Below, piece by piece: positions 31,904-40,198 of a stretch of DNA of 64,000 nt. The stretch comes from Hyphococcus aureus. Lineage in GTDB: Bacteria; Pseudomonadota; Alphaproteobacteria; Caulobacterales; Parvularculaceae. Where the stretch lies: contig NZ_JBHRSH010000002.1 of assembly GCF_042643165.1 (NCBI RefSeq), forward strand, positions 992,001-1,056,000, given 5' to 3'. Position numbers and translations under genes: made by a program. The notes below the pieces were generated by a model that did no database searches, was not told the DNA's origin, and saw nothing but the letters and a program-made list of their open reading frames with translations. Position 1 is the stretch's first letter, and every line of letters begins with the position of its first letter.

Positions 31904-34009
31904 TTACTCCGCCGCTTGACGCTTTGCGCCGCTCATCACGGCGGAGCATTCCGCCATCGTCTTTGATGCGCGAGCGATCGGATTGGTAAGGTAGTAATCC
32001 GCCACCGAAGAGACAAAAGGCGCAGCTCCAAGCGACCCGGCTTCTCCGACTGCGTTTGCATCAAAGCGTTCGTTATCCTCGCCAATCTGATCGATGCGGC
32101 CAAGCGATGGCGCATCGGCTATCATCGCCTGACGCAATGCGAAGAGATCGTCGTAAGGCAGCGTCTTGCCGATGCGGTCGGAAAGCGCCCGCAAAATAGC
32201 CCAGTCCTCGCGCGCCTCACCCGGCGGGAAAGAAGCACGGTTCGCGAGTTGCGCACGGCCTTCGGTGTTGACGAAGATCGCGCTTTGCTCGGTGTACGCC
32301 GCGGCCGGGAAAATAACATCGGCGTGGCGCGCGCCTGAGTCGCCATGGCTGCCCTGATAAACCACAAAGGCGCCGTTCAGTTTTCTGCCGTCAAATTCGT
32401 CAGCGCCAAGATTGTAAACAAACTCAATGTCACGGGACTCGCAGCCATCAAGAATGCCGGCGAAATCCTTGCCGCCTTCACCGGGCAAAAACCCGAGATC
32501 AAGGGCGCCAACCCGTCCCGCAGCATTGTGCAGGACGTTGAAGCCATTCCAGTCGCCGCGAATGGCGCCGATCGAATCAGCGAGCTTCGCCGCCATATTA
32601 AGCACTGCGGCGCCGTCGTCGCGCGAGAGTGCGCCCATGCCAACAATGACCACAGGATTTTTTGCATTCTTCAGCGTATCGAAGAAGGCTCCCTCACCCT
32701 TCGCGAGGTTTGCCAGCGTGTCCGGCCCAGCGCCGAGATAATCATAATCATAAGACAGGTCGTTCTGCTCGCCGATCAGGCCGATCTGCACATTGAGATC
32801 GCCAAGCCAGGCCTTGCGGATGCGCGCATTGACCATAGGCGCCTCAACGCGCGGGTTGGTTCCGACGAGAAGAATGACGTCAGCCTCTTCCAAGCCTGAA
32901 ATGCCGGTGTTGAAGAGATAGGTGCGGCGATCACCGGCTCCAATCTTTGCATTATCCTGACGGCAATCCAGATGCGGCGTTCCGACAGCGCTCATCAGGT
33001 CTTTGAGCGCCTTCACCGCCTCGGTAGGAACAAGATCGCCTGCAAGCGCCGCGACTTTTTCTTTCTGTATGGAGTTCAGTTTATCCGCGACAACAGAAAA
33101 CGCCTCATCCCAACTCGCTGAAACAAGCTTGCCGTCTTTGCGGATGTAAGGCTTGTCGAGTCGCTGCCGTCTTAGACCATCCCAAACAAAGCGCGACTTG
33201 TCCGCAATCCATTCTTCATTCACGCCTTCATGAAGACGCGGAAGTATGCGCAGGACTTCACGGCCGCGCGCATCGACGCGAATGTTCGATCCCACCGCAT
33301 CCATGGCGTCAATCGATTCCGTTTTGCGCAATTCCCATGGCCGCGCATTGAACGCATAAGGCCGCGAAGTGAGCGCGCCCACCGGACATACGTCTATAAG
33401 ATTTCCCGTAAGTTCGCTTTCGACCGCTTTTTCCAGATAAGTCGTGATCTCTGCATTCTCGCCGCGATTGACAAGTCCAAGATCGTCAACGCCAGCAATC
33501 TCTGTAGCAAAGCGAACGCAACGCGTGCACTGAATGCAACGGGTCATGATCGTCTTGATCAGCGGCCCCATATATTTCTCTTCAACCGCGCGCTTGTTCT
33601 CCGCATAGCGTGAACCGTCGCGGCCATAGGCCATGGCCTGATCCTGAAGGTCGCACTCCCCGCCCTGATCGCAGATCGGACAGTCGAGCGGATGGTTGAT
33701 CAGGAGAAACTCCATCACCCCTTCGCGCGCCTTTTTCACCATCGGCGTATTGGTGAACAGCTCCGGCGGCGCTCCATCGGGACCAGGACGCAGATCCTTC
33801 ACATTCTGGGCGCAGGAAGCGACAGGCTTTGGCGGGCCACCCTTCACCTCTATCAGACACATCCGGCAGTTACCGGCGACCGACAGGCGCTCATGATAGC
33901 AAAAACGCGGAATTTCCTCGCCCGCCTCTTCACAGGCTTGCAAAAGGGTGAGATTCGACGGGACCTCGATTTCCTCGCCGTTGACTTTGATGACGCGCAT
34001 CTCGCTCAT
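31904..34009 (-). CDS. nuoG: NADH-quinone oxidoreductase subunit G
   Basis: This 701-residue subunit carries several Fe-S clusters in the complex I hydrophilic arm. The N-terminal 2Fe-2S ligands are in CYHERLSVAGNCRMC and SCAQN; the His-Cys3 cluster is HPLDCPICDQGGECDLQD; the 4Fe-4S ligands are in CIQCTRCVRFA and LIDVCPVGAL. A molybdopterin-oxidoreductase-like domain follows, without cofactor function in this family. The start ATG at 34009 (MSEMRVIKV) is preceded by GAAGG; an upstream frame to 34036 is unlikely. It is separated from nuoF by about 4.4 kb of other genes, which is unusual. Confidence 0.95.
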   Translation of the reverse strand: MSEMRVIKVNGEEIEVPSNLTLLQACEEAGEEIPRFCYHERLSVAGNCRMCLIEVKGGPPKPVASCAQNVKDLRPGPDGAPPELFTNTPMVKKAREGVMEFLLINHPLDCPICDQGGECDLQDQAMAYGRDGSRYAENKRAVEEKYMGPLIKTIMTRCIQCTRCVRFATEIAGVDDLGLVNRGENAEITTYLEKAVESELTGNLIDVCPVGALTSRPYAFNARPWELRKTESIDAMDAVGSNIRVDARGREVLRILPRLHEGVNEEWIADKSRFVWDGLRRQRLDKPYIRKDGKLVSASWDEAFSVVADKLNSIQKEKVAALAGDLVPTEAVKALKDLMSAVGTPHLDCRQDNAKIGAGDRRTYLFNTGISGLEEADVILLVGTNPRVEAPMVNARIRKAWLGDLNVQIGLIGEQNDLSYDYDYLGAGPDTLANLAKGEGAFFDTLKNAKNPVVIVGMGALSRDDGAAVLNMAAKLADSIGAIRGDWNGFNVLHNAAGRVGALDLGFLPGEGGKDFAGILDGCESRDIEFVYNLGADEFDGRKLNGAFVVYQGSHGDSGARHADVIFPAAAYTEQSAIFVNTEGRAQLANRASFPPGEAREDWAILRALSDRIGKTLPYDDLFALRQAMIADAPSLGRIDQIGEDNERFDANAVGEAGSLGAAPFVSSVADYYLTNPIARASKTMAECSAVMSGAKRQAAE

Positions 34010-34150
34010 GCCGGGCCTTCTTGGGATTGAATCCAAATTTGGGGCGTGGTTTAGCCCTCTTTATCCTTTGATGCTAGAGCAGGACAGCCCTCCATTCGGT
34101 CGCAGCCGCCCAGCGTCATCCCCCATCTGACGACCTGTCACGGCGCCGAA

Positions 34151-35017
34151 TCACAGCCCGTAACGAGCCATGTCCTGGAGCCAATTTTCGGGAATATCGT
34201 TGGCAAAGCGCCTGGCGATCGCTTGATATATGTGGGCGTAGGCGGCGCAGGCGCGCGCCCGCATGTCTTGCGGCATCTCCTCGCGGCCTCCCGACGCATC
34301 GCTTCGCGAGGCATTGGAGCGAGTGCTGAACTCCGCCGGTTTGGCCCCTATTCCGGCGAAATGGCAAATTCGATCAACCGCTTCCTGATTGAAGAGATGT
34401 TCGTAAAATTCCAGATGGATGCGGTCTTCCCCAAAAACCGATTGCGCTTCCTGTAGCGTCCGCTCGTAGTCTGCAAGCAGCATGAAATCCTCGCGCTCCA
34501 AAAGGCGGTCGAACATGGCTTCAATATCAAATTTGGGATTGTGGGTCCGGTTGAACGTCATCGATGACCAAACGCGATCAGCGGGATTACGCATCAAAAA
34601 GATCAGCCTCACATCGGGGTGGATTTCCCGCATGAACCGGAATCCATCCTTTCCGAGCATGGAGTAATCTGGCGTTGCCTCGAACAACACAGGCACGCCC
34701 TGCGCGCCCCAACTCATGAAACGCAGATATTCGTTCGGATTGGCGATCATTCTGAACCGCAACAACATTGCGTGCAGCCGCTGTTGGATTGCCGGATTGC
34801 CGCAGCTCTCCATTGTCAGTTGAGCGGTCTGGCGCTGAAATTCCGCCAGCATCTCTTCTTCATATTTCGCGCACCATTGCGGGACGAAACGCGCATCGAA
34901 AAAATGCACTTCCTTTACCGGCGGCACATGGACTTGCGGATGATCGCGCAAATAATCGGCAAGCCATGTCGTGCCTGCCTTTTGAGCGCCTATACAAATG
35001 AGCAGCCTCTGCGTCAT
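34151..35017 (-). CDS. Sulfotransferase family protein
   Basis: This 288-residue enzyme should transfer a sulfate group from PAPS to an unknown acceptor. The 5'-phosphosulfate loop is AQKAGTTWLADYLRDHP (residues 11-27) and the 3'-phosphate site is IFLMRNPADRVWSSM at about residues 142-156, with the key Arg and Ser present. No signal peptide or membrane segment is seen, so it is cytoplasmic. It lies between nuoG and a coiled-coil gene on the minus strand. An acyltransferase and a regulator are close by on the other strand. Surface glycan or lipid sulfation is possible but not shown. Confidence 0.82.
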   Translation of the reverse strand: MTQRLLICIGAQKAGTTWLADYLRDHPQVHVPPVKEVHFFDARFVPQWCAKYEEEMLAEFQRQTAQLTMESCGNPAIQQRLHAMLLRFRMIANPNEYLRFMSWGAQGVPVLFEATPDYSMLGKDGFRFMREIHPDVRLIFLMRNPADRVWSSMTFNRTHNPKFDIEAMFDRLLEREDFMLLADYERTLQEAQSVFGEDRIHLEFYEHLFNQEAVDRICHFAGIGAKPAEFSTRSNASRSDASGGREEMPQDMRARACAAYAHIYQAIARRFANDIPENWLQDMARYGL

Positions 35018-35058
35018 GCCTTCCCTCGCCGCGATGGGCGCGAAGACATGCGCCGTTG

Positions 35059-35292
35059 CTATTTGTCTCGTAAAGACTGCTCTAGTCTAGTCAGACTTTG
35101 CGAAATGCTTTCTTGACGTAAAAGACTGCGTTGCGCGCAGCCGCCGATCCGCTGGCATTCTTCATACAGAACATCCAGACGCCCCTCCATCCGATCCAGC
35201 GCAGCAGACATCGCCTCAAGCTTTGCGGCGAAAGCGTCCACTGTTTGCTGCAGGCGCTTTACGTCCTCTTCTTTCCCGTTATTCGCATCCAT
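35059..35292 (-). CDS. Small coiled-coil protein
   Basis: This 77-residue protein is mostly one amphipathic helix: VKRLQQTVDAFAAKLEAMSA, ALDRMEGRLDVLYEEC and LTRLEQSLRDK show heptad spacing of Leu, Met and Val. Two Cys (ECQRIGGC) interrupt it. No family is recognised; dimerisation via the coil is likely. The ATG at 35292 has an excellent ribosome site (GGAGGG, 5 to 6 bases upstream), which decides it against earlier starts. It is divergent from the CI-like regulator, and 41 bases upstream of the sulfotransferase, so the two may form a unit. Confidence 0.6.
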   Translation of the reverse strand: MDANNGKEEDVKRLQQTVDAFAAKLEAMSAALDRMEGRLDVLYEECQRIGGCAQRSLLRQESISQSLTRLEQSLRDK

Positions 35293-35363
35293 GATTTTCC
35301 CTCCCTCCGCCATTTGAAGCGTTGCCGCGCCAGAGACTACCCTTGCCGGCACAATATCAGGCA

Positions 35364-35377
35364 ATTATTGCAATAAT
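35364..35377. promoter_or_regulatory. Palindromic operator candidate
   Basis: ATTATTGCAATAAT is a perfect 14-bp palindrome in the 145-base divergent gap between the coiled-coil gene and the CI-like regulator. The core GCAAT recurs at 35361 and, within CGCAATAT, at about 35379. Such a site is the expected target of the regulator encoded 61 bases downstream, allowing control of itself and the divergent gene. Confidence 0.5.
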
Positions 35378-35437
35378 CGCAATATCTTACTCAAATTGTT
35401 GCGTTTTTATCCATCGCAAATCAACTGGAAGCCTTTC

Positions 35438-36079
35438 ATGTTGCTGTCTATGCAACGGGAAGTTGACTGGATTATTGAGGCGCTGGAACGGGATCCTACG
35501 AAGACCCAGACGGGACTTGCCGAGGCGCTGGGCATCGACAAATCCGGTGTTTCAAGAATGCTCAAGGGCCGGCGGCGCCTGAAATTCGATGAAGCACAAC
35601 GCGCTGTCGACTATCTCGGCGTAAGCCCGGGCGTCCTGGAGCGGGCAGGTTTTGAGGAGCCGGACTCCCCTTACCAGACAGAGCCGAGGACCGACGGCAA
35701 TGCCAGCCTCTTCGCCAGCACCGCCGCCGAGAACGGTCTGTGGCTGCTTGATATGCAGCGCCCGATCGAAAGGCGCCCGCAAGCGCCGGACTTCCTCGGC
35801 GCCGACATGACATTTGGCTTTTATGCGCCGGATGACGCCATGGCGCCGCGTTTTCGCACCGGTGAAGTCGTCTGGGCAAACCCGGCCCGCCCGGCAGCCG
35901 CCGGCAATGACGCGTTGTTGATGGCGAAAGACGGGCCCGCCAGCGAAACGCCGGCCTATCTATGCCTCCTTCAGGAGAAGACGGCCACGCATTTTCGAAT
36001 CTCGCAATATGGCGTCGAGGGCGAGCGTGAGCTCCCGGCGGCGCAATGGCGTGCGGCGCATGTCTATGGCAGGGAATAA
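35438..36079 (+). CDS. CI-like helix-turn-helix regulator with S24-type C-terminal domain
   Basis: This 213-residue regulator has an N-terminal Xre-type helix-turn-helix (QTGLAEALGIDKSGVSRML, then KGRRRLKFDEAQRAVDYLGV) and a C-terminal domain shaped like LexA/CI peptidases (FGFYAPDDAMAPRFRTGEVV, WANPARPAAAGNDALLM). In that family a Ser in the DSM motif performs self-cleavage; here the motif reads DDAM, so the nucleophile is Ala. It should therefore not self-cleave and may be a stable repressor or small-signal sensor. The ATG at 35438 follows GGAAG; ATG 35450 is also possible. It precedes the acyltransferase by 80 bases on the same strand. Confidence 0.78.
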   Translation: MLLSMQREVDWIIEALERDPTKTQTGLAEALGIDKSGVSRMLKGRRRLKFDEAQRAVDYLGVSPGVLERAGFEEPDSPYQTEPRTDGNASLFASTAAENGLWLLDMQRPIERRPQAPDFLGADMTFGFYAPDDAMAPRFRTGEVVWANPARPAAAGNDALLMAKDGPASETPAYLCLLQEKTATHFRISQYGVEGERELPAAQWRAAHVYGRE

Positions 36080-36159
36080 GCGGTTACGCCGTTATTATCC
36101 AAACATTCAGAAAAGGCCCATATTTCTGGTCGGCGCGGCCAGACGGGAACAAGGACATT

Positions 36160-37245
36160 ATGGCGACCAATTACGAGTCCTTTCAGTCTCGCAAACATTT
36201 CGCCGGGCTTGATGGCCTGCGCGCCGTCGCTATCACCGCCGTCGTCTGGCATCACAGCGCGCATCCAGATTTTCTGCCCATGTTTGCGCGCGGTTTCGCC
36301 GGCGTCGATCTGTTCTTTGTTCTGAGCGGCTTTCTAATCGTCACCCTCCTGCTGCGTGAAAAGGCCCGCGAAGGTCGTATCTCTCTCCGGAATTTCTGGG
36401 CGCGGCGATTGCTGCGGCTGGCGCCGGCCTATTATCTCATGCTGTTCGGCCTGCTCGGCGCGTATCTGATCTTCAAACCCGGCGATCCCGACACCGCAAG
36501 ACTTGCGGAAGGCTTTCCGGTCTATGCTTTGTACCTGTCGAACTGGCTTCATGCTGACGCGAACAATCTGAGCATCACCTGGTCTCTCGCGACAGAAGAG
36601 CAATTCTATCTCATCTGGCCTCTCGTCGAGACCTTCTTCGCGCCGGTCGCGGCGGCAGGGTTCTGGGTCGCGGCGCTTACCGTCAACCAGCTGGTCAATT
36701 TCGGCGTTCTAGATCCGGCCATCAACGCGGCCTTTGGCGAGGGCGCCGCAAACAGCCGGGAAATTCTCGACTCCACCTTCACGCCCATTCTTCTTGGCGT
36801 TGGTCTCGCGCATCTACTCCACCGCGAACAGGGATATTTGCTTGCGCAGCGCATCGCCGGGTTCAAACATGCCCCGCTGGTCTATGCGCTGGCGTTATTG
36901 GTGTTGTTCAATATCCCGGCGGCGGACATTTCCGGCGCCTTCAGGCTCGCCATGCATCTTTTGATGACCGCCTGGATTGCATCCATCGTGCTTGCGCCCG
37001 GCGCAAAAATCACTTCCGCACTGGACTGGCGGCCGGTCGCCTTTATCGGCGCCGTCAGCTACGGCATGTATCTCTATCATATGTGGTGTGTGCATGTGGC
37101 GCGCAGCCTCCTCACGAAACTGAACCTGCCGAATGTATGGCTGGAATTTCCCATAGCGATTGTCGCCACTATCGCCGTCTCCGCAGCGAGCTTTTACCTT
37201 TATGAAAAGCGCTTCCTGGATTTGAGAAAACGGTTTCGCAAATAA
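36160..37245 (+). CDS. Acyltransferase 3 family membrane protein
   Basis: This 361-residue protein has about ten hydrophobic helices and the acyltransferase 3 features: HFAGLDGLRAVAITAVVWHH (catalytic His region), GFAGVDLFFVLSGFLIVTLL, RRLLRLAPAYYLML, and the later SLATEEQFYLIWPLVETFF. It transfers acyl groups, often acetyl, to exported sugars or lipids such as O-antigen, exopolysaccharide or Nod-like glycans. The start ATG at 36160 has AAGGA upstream. It may be co-transcribed with the CI-like regulator. A strong terminator follows. The acceptor is unknown. Confidence 0.86.
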   Translation: MATNYESFQSRKHFAGLDGLRAVAITAVVWHHSAHPDFLPMFARGFAGVDLFFVLSGFLIVTLLLREKAREGRISLRNFWARRLLRLAPAYYLMLFGLLGAYLIFKPGDPDTARLAEGFPVYALYLSNWLHADANNLSITWSLATEEQFYLIWPLVETFFAPVAAAGFWVAALTVNQLVNFGVLDPAINAAFGEGAANSREILDSTFTPILLGVGLAHLLHREQGYLLAQRIAGFKHAPLVYALALLVLFNIPAADISGAFRLAMHLLMTAWIASIVLAPGAKITSALDWRPVAFIGAVSYGMYLYHMWCVHVARSLLTKLNLPNVWLEFPIAIVATIAVSAASFYLYEKRFLDLRKRFRK

Positions 37246-37255
37246 CAACAGAAAA

Positions 37256-37294
37256 CGCCCGGCTGTGACCAATCACAAGCCGGGCGCTTTTTTT
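37256..37294 (+). terminator. Rho-independent terminator
   Basis: A strong stem CGCCCGGCT-GTGA / TCAC-AAGCCGGGCG with loop CCAA is followed by a T7 run at 37288-37294. It lies 11 bases after the acyltransferase stop. On the minus strand it is followed by GTTTTC and may also stop transcription of the converging HU gene. Confidence 0.9.
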
Positions 37295-37313
37295 CGTCAG
37301 AGTGCGTTGAGTT

Positions 37314-37727
37314 TTAGAGTACGCGCTCTTTGAGGTCTTTCGACGGACGGAATGCAACTTTCTTCGAAGCTTTGATCTTGATCGCTTCGCCAGTCGCCGG
37401 GTTCCGGCCCATACGTGCGGCGCGGTGACGGACCTGGAGAATGCCAAGACCGGAGATGCGCAGCTTCTTGCCTTTTTTCAGGTAGCCGCCCATGCGATCG
37501 ATGAAATCGGCGACAATGGTTTCAGCCTGTTTCTTCGGCATCTCGTAGACTTCGGCGAGTTCAGCCGCGAGGTGCTTCAGCGTCAAAACATCAGGCAGCG
37601 CTTTTTTAGCAGCTACTTTTTTCTTAGCCGGGGCTTTCTTGGCAGGCGCCTTTTTAGCAGCTGCTTTTTTCTTAGCAGGAGCTTTTTTAGCCGGGGCTTT
37701 TTTTGCAGTTTTCCGTTTAACGGCCAT
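37314..37727 (-). CDS. HU-family DNA-binding protein with Lys/Ala/Pro-rich tail
   Basis: This 137-residue nucleoid protein has an unusual N-terminal tail (about 43 residues) of KKAPAKK-type repeats, like eukaryotic histone H1 or mycobacterial HU tails. The HU core follows: LTLKHLAAELAEVYEMPKKQ, FIDRMGGYLKKGKKLRISGL and GILQVRHRAARMGRNPATGE, where RNP starts the DNA-wrapping beta arm. The tail would add non-specific DNA binding and may bridge DNA. At gene level the repeats are imperfect GCnGCTAAGAAA-like units. It is convergent with the acyltransferase gene and sits inside the nuo region but is monocistronic. Confidence 0.9.
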   Translation of the reverse strand: MAVKRKTAKKAPAKKAPAKKKAAAKKAPAKKAPAKKKVAAKKALPDVLTLKHLAAELAEVYEMPKKQAETIVADFIDRMGGYLKKGKKLRISGLGILQVRHRAARMGRNPATGEAIKIKASKKVAFRPSKDLKERVL

Positions 37728-37869
37728 TTTCAGTATCCTTTGTCAGTCCATGAATGCGGAAAGCAGCCAGAAACACGGGGGTTTTGCCTGCTGTATCTGC
37801 ATTATTGCGTATGATTCGCCGTAGAGTGAGACCCTAAAAAACGCATTTATGCCCATAAAATCGAGCTTT

Positions 37870-38391
37870 TTACGCCTTTTGTGACCTTCTTTTCATGATC
37901 CATTCAAGATCGGGGTGCTTTCCGACCAGAAAATGGTACTCCGCGACCTTCTCAAAACCGTAGCTCTGATAGAGCTTTTGTGCGCCGGCGTTCTCCGAAA
38001 AGACGCCGATATAGGTGTGATCGAAATGTCTTTCGATCCAGTCCAGCGCAATATTGAGGAAGGCCTTGCCAACCCCTTGTCCCTGACATTGAGGCAACAG
38101 ATAGAGGCGGCAAAGCTCGCCTGAATTTTCCGGCATGTCCGGCGCGGGCAGACTGCACGGCGCCGCCGTGCAATAGCCGATCATCTCTCCGTCGGGCGTT
38201 TCCGCCACCCACGCAGCCGCCTCCGGGTCGTTCAGGAAGTCTTCAAAATAGTCGACCGAGTGATTGTATGTCAGAAACTCTTCAAGATCCTCCGGCGCAT
38301 AGAGATGCCCGAAGGTGTCTTTGAACGTCACGGCGCCAAGCCGGGAAAGCGCTGGCGCATCAGCGACTGTCGCCCGCCGGATTTGCGCCAT
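37870..38391 (-). CDS. GNAT family N-acetyltransferase
   Basis: This 173-residue acetyl-CoA-dependent transferase has the GNAT motif A (LCRLYLLPQCQGQGVGKAFL, with QGQGVG binding the CoA pyrophosphate) and motif B (YIGVFSENAGAQKLYQSYGF). The N-terminal part (IRRATVADAPALSRLGAVTF) is typical of the fold. The substrate is unknown. It starts one base after the nuoF stop with GGAAT upstream, so it is translationally coupled to nuoF; acetylation of a respiratory or metabolic target would be only a guess. The frame stays open upstream, but that is in nuoF. Confidence 0.86.
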   Translation of the reverse strand: MAQIRRATVADAPALSRLGAVTFKDTFGHLYAPEDLEEFLTYNHSVDYFEDFLNDPEAAAWVAETPDGEMIGYCTAAPCSLPAPDMPENSGELCRLYLLPQCQGQGVGKAFLNIALDWIERHFDHTYIGVFSENAGAQKLYQSYGFEKVAEYHFLVGKHPDLEWIMKRRSQKA

Positions 38392-38392
38392 C

Positions 38393-39694
38393 TTATTCCG
38401 CCGCGGCGACCGCCACATGTGGACGGTCATTGCGGTAGGTGTTGATGCGCTCTTCGATCTCGTGACGGAAGTGGCGAATGAGGCCCTGCACCGGCCACGC
38501 GGCGGCGTCGCCCAGCGCGCAGATAGTGTGACCCTCAATCTGCGTCGAGACTTCGAGCAGCTTGTCGATCTCTTCGGTTGTGGAATCGCCCACAACCATG
38601 CGTTCCAGGACTCGCCACATCCAGCCGGTGCCTTCGCGGCAGGGCGTGCACTGGCCGCAGCTCTCGTGCTTGTAGAAATAGGCGAGACGCGCGATGGCGC
38701 GGACCATGTCGGTCGACTTGTCCATGACAATGACCGCCGCCGTGCCGAGCCCTGAGCGATGATCGCGCAGCGCGTCAAAATCCATCAGCACATCATCGCA
38801 GATGTTTTTCGGCAGACAGGGCACGGAAGACCCGCCCGGAATGATCGCTTTCAGATTGTCCCAGCCGCCTTTGACGCCGCCACAATGGACGTCAATCAGT
38901 TGCTTCAACGGAATCGACATCGCCTCTTCGACATTGCACGGACGATTGACGTGGCCGGAGATCGAGAAAATTTTGGTGCCGTGATTGTTCTCGCGCCCGA
39001 ATTTACGGAACCAGCCTGCGCCGCGGCGCAGGATCGTCGGCGCCACGGCAATCGATTCAACATTGTTCACGGTCGTCGGGCAGCCATAGAGCCCCGCGCC
39101 CGCCGGGAATGGCGGCTTGAGGCGCGGCTGGCCCTTCTTGCCTTCAAGGCTTTCCAGGAGCGCCGTTTCCTCGCCGCAAATATAGGCGCCGGCGCCGTGA
39201 TGGAGATAAAGGTCGAAATCCCAGCCGGAACCGGCTGCGTTCTTGCCGAGGAGGCCCGCCGCATAGGCTTCGTCCACTGCGGCCTGAAGGTTGTTGCGCT
39301 CGTCCACATATTCGCCGCGCAGATAGATGTAACAGACATTCGCCTTCATCGCGTATGACGCAATCAGGCAACCCTCGATGAAGAGATGCGGATCGTGACG
39401 CATGATCTCCCGGTCTTTACAGGTGCCGGGTTCTGACTCGTCGGCGTTGACCACGAGATAATGCGGACGGCCTTTCACTTCCTTCGGCATGAAGGACCAT
39501 TTGAGACCTGTCGGGAAGCCTGCGCCGCCGCGCCCGCGCAAACCGGAATCCTTGATCTGCTGGATTATCCAGTCATGCCCGAGCGAGATCAGGTCCGCCG
39601 TGCCGTTCCAGGCGCCGCGCTGTTTCGCCGCCTCAAGACGCCAGTCCTGAAGGCCGTAAAGGTTCGTGAAAATCCGGTCTTTATCTTCGAGCAT
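38393..39694 (-). CDS. nuoF: NADH-quinone oxidoreductase subunit F
   Basis: This 433-residue subunit binds FMN and NADH and starts electron entry into complex I. The NADH/FMN-binding Gly-rich motif is GLRGRGGAGFPTGLKWSFMP, with ECGEE-like YICGEETALLESLEGKKGQP. The 4Fe-4S (N3) ligands are HESCGQCTPCREG and the later HTICALGDAAAW. It starts at ATG 39694 (ORF open from a TTG at 39700) with a weak ribosome site. It lies after two small membrane genes rather than directly after nuoE. Confidence 0.96.
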   Translation of the reverse strand: MLEDKDRIFTNLYGLQDWRLEAAKQRGAWNGTADLISLGHDWIIQQIKDSGLRGRGGAGFPTGLKWSFMPKEVKGRPHYLVVNADESEPGTCKDREIMRHDPHLFIEGCLIASYAMKANVCYIYLRGEYVDERNNLQAAVDEAYAAGLLGKNAAGSGWDFDLYLHHGAGAYICGEETALLESLEGKKGQPRLKPPFPAGAGLYGCPTTVNNVESIAVAPTILRRGAGWFRKFGRENNHGTKIFSISGHVNRPCNVEEAMSIPLKQLIDVHCGGVKGGWDNLKAIIPGGSSVPCLPKNICDDVLMDFDALRDHRSGLGTAAVIVMDKSTDMVRAIARLAYFYKHESCGQCTPCREGTGWMWRVLERMVVGDSTTEEIDKLLEVSTQIEGHTICALGDAAAWPVQGLIRHFRHEIEERINTYRNDRPHVAVAAAE

Positions 39695-39728
39695 GTTCAA
39701 CCATTCGAAATTTGAGAAAACTTACTTC

Positions 39729-39959
39729 CTACCCGATACCCGGCGCCAAGGGCACGATCATAATCATGCCTACAATCGCCAGAATCATAGCTAACCGTTC
39801 ATTCCCGGTCATGAAAGCGATTGCCGCCGCGGCCCACAAACTCAGTCCACAAAGCAGCAAAAACCAAAGAAACCGTTGTTTCATCTTCGGGCCGCTCGCC
39901 GGGTTGTCCGGATCAAGCTCGGGAATGTAATGCGGGCTTTGTTCGCGCTCACTCGCCAT
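39729..39959 (-). CDS. Small two-helix membrane protein
   Basis: This 76-residue protein has an N-terminal acidic, Pro-rich soluble part (EREQSPHYIPELDPDNPASG) and two helices: FLWFLLLCGLSLWAAAAIAF and LAMILAIVGMIMIVPLAP. No family is recognised. Its ATG at 39959 overlaps the end of the preceding small membrane gene by 11 bases (ATGGCGAGTGA). Together with that gene it forms a coupled pair between nuoE and nuoF. Association with complex I is possible from position only. Confidence 0.6.
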   Translation of the reverse strand: MASEREQSPHYIPELDPDNPASGPKMKQRFLWFLLLCGLSLWAAAAIAFMTGNERLAMILAIVGMIMIVPLAPGIG

Positions 39960-40191
39960 GACCGCCCCCGCCCGCTTTCGCCTGAAGCGATTTGCCGTGT
40001 TCATTGAACCAGCGAAAAAACATCGGTCCGAAAACAATCGCCGTTCCGATAACGCCGCCAATCAGGATGGAGAGATTGTCGGTGTAAAGATACGCCCCGA
40101 CGACCGCGATCAGCATGACGCCTTCGAGAAGGGCGATATTGATCAACCCCTTCACGGCTTCCTTGCGCTTGATGTCGTCTGGCGTTTGCAC
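39949..40191 (-). CDS. Small two-helix membrane protein with Gly/His tail
   Basis: This 80-residue protein has two hydrophobic helices (NIALLEGVMLIAVVGAYLY and LSILIGGVIGTAIVFGPMFF) and a C-terminal tail AKAGGGGHGE. I chose the GTG at 40191, 10 bases after GGAG and 7 bases beyond the stop of the NTF2-like gene; a TTG at 40215 would overlap that gene. No family is recognised. It is coupled to the next small membrane gene and lies between nuoE and nuoF. Confidence 0.6.
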   Translation of the reverse strand: MQTPDDIKRKEAVKGLINIALLEGVMLIAVVGAYLYTDNLSILIGGVIGTAIVFGPMFFRWFNEHGKSLQAKAGGGGHGE

Positions 40192-40198
40192 GTCGTCT

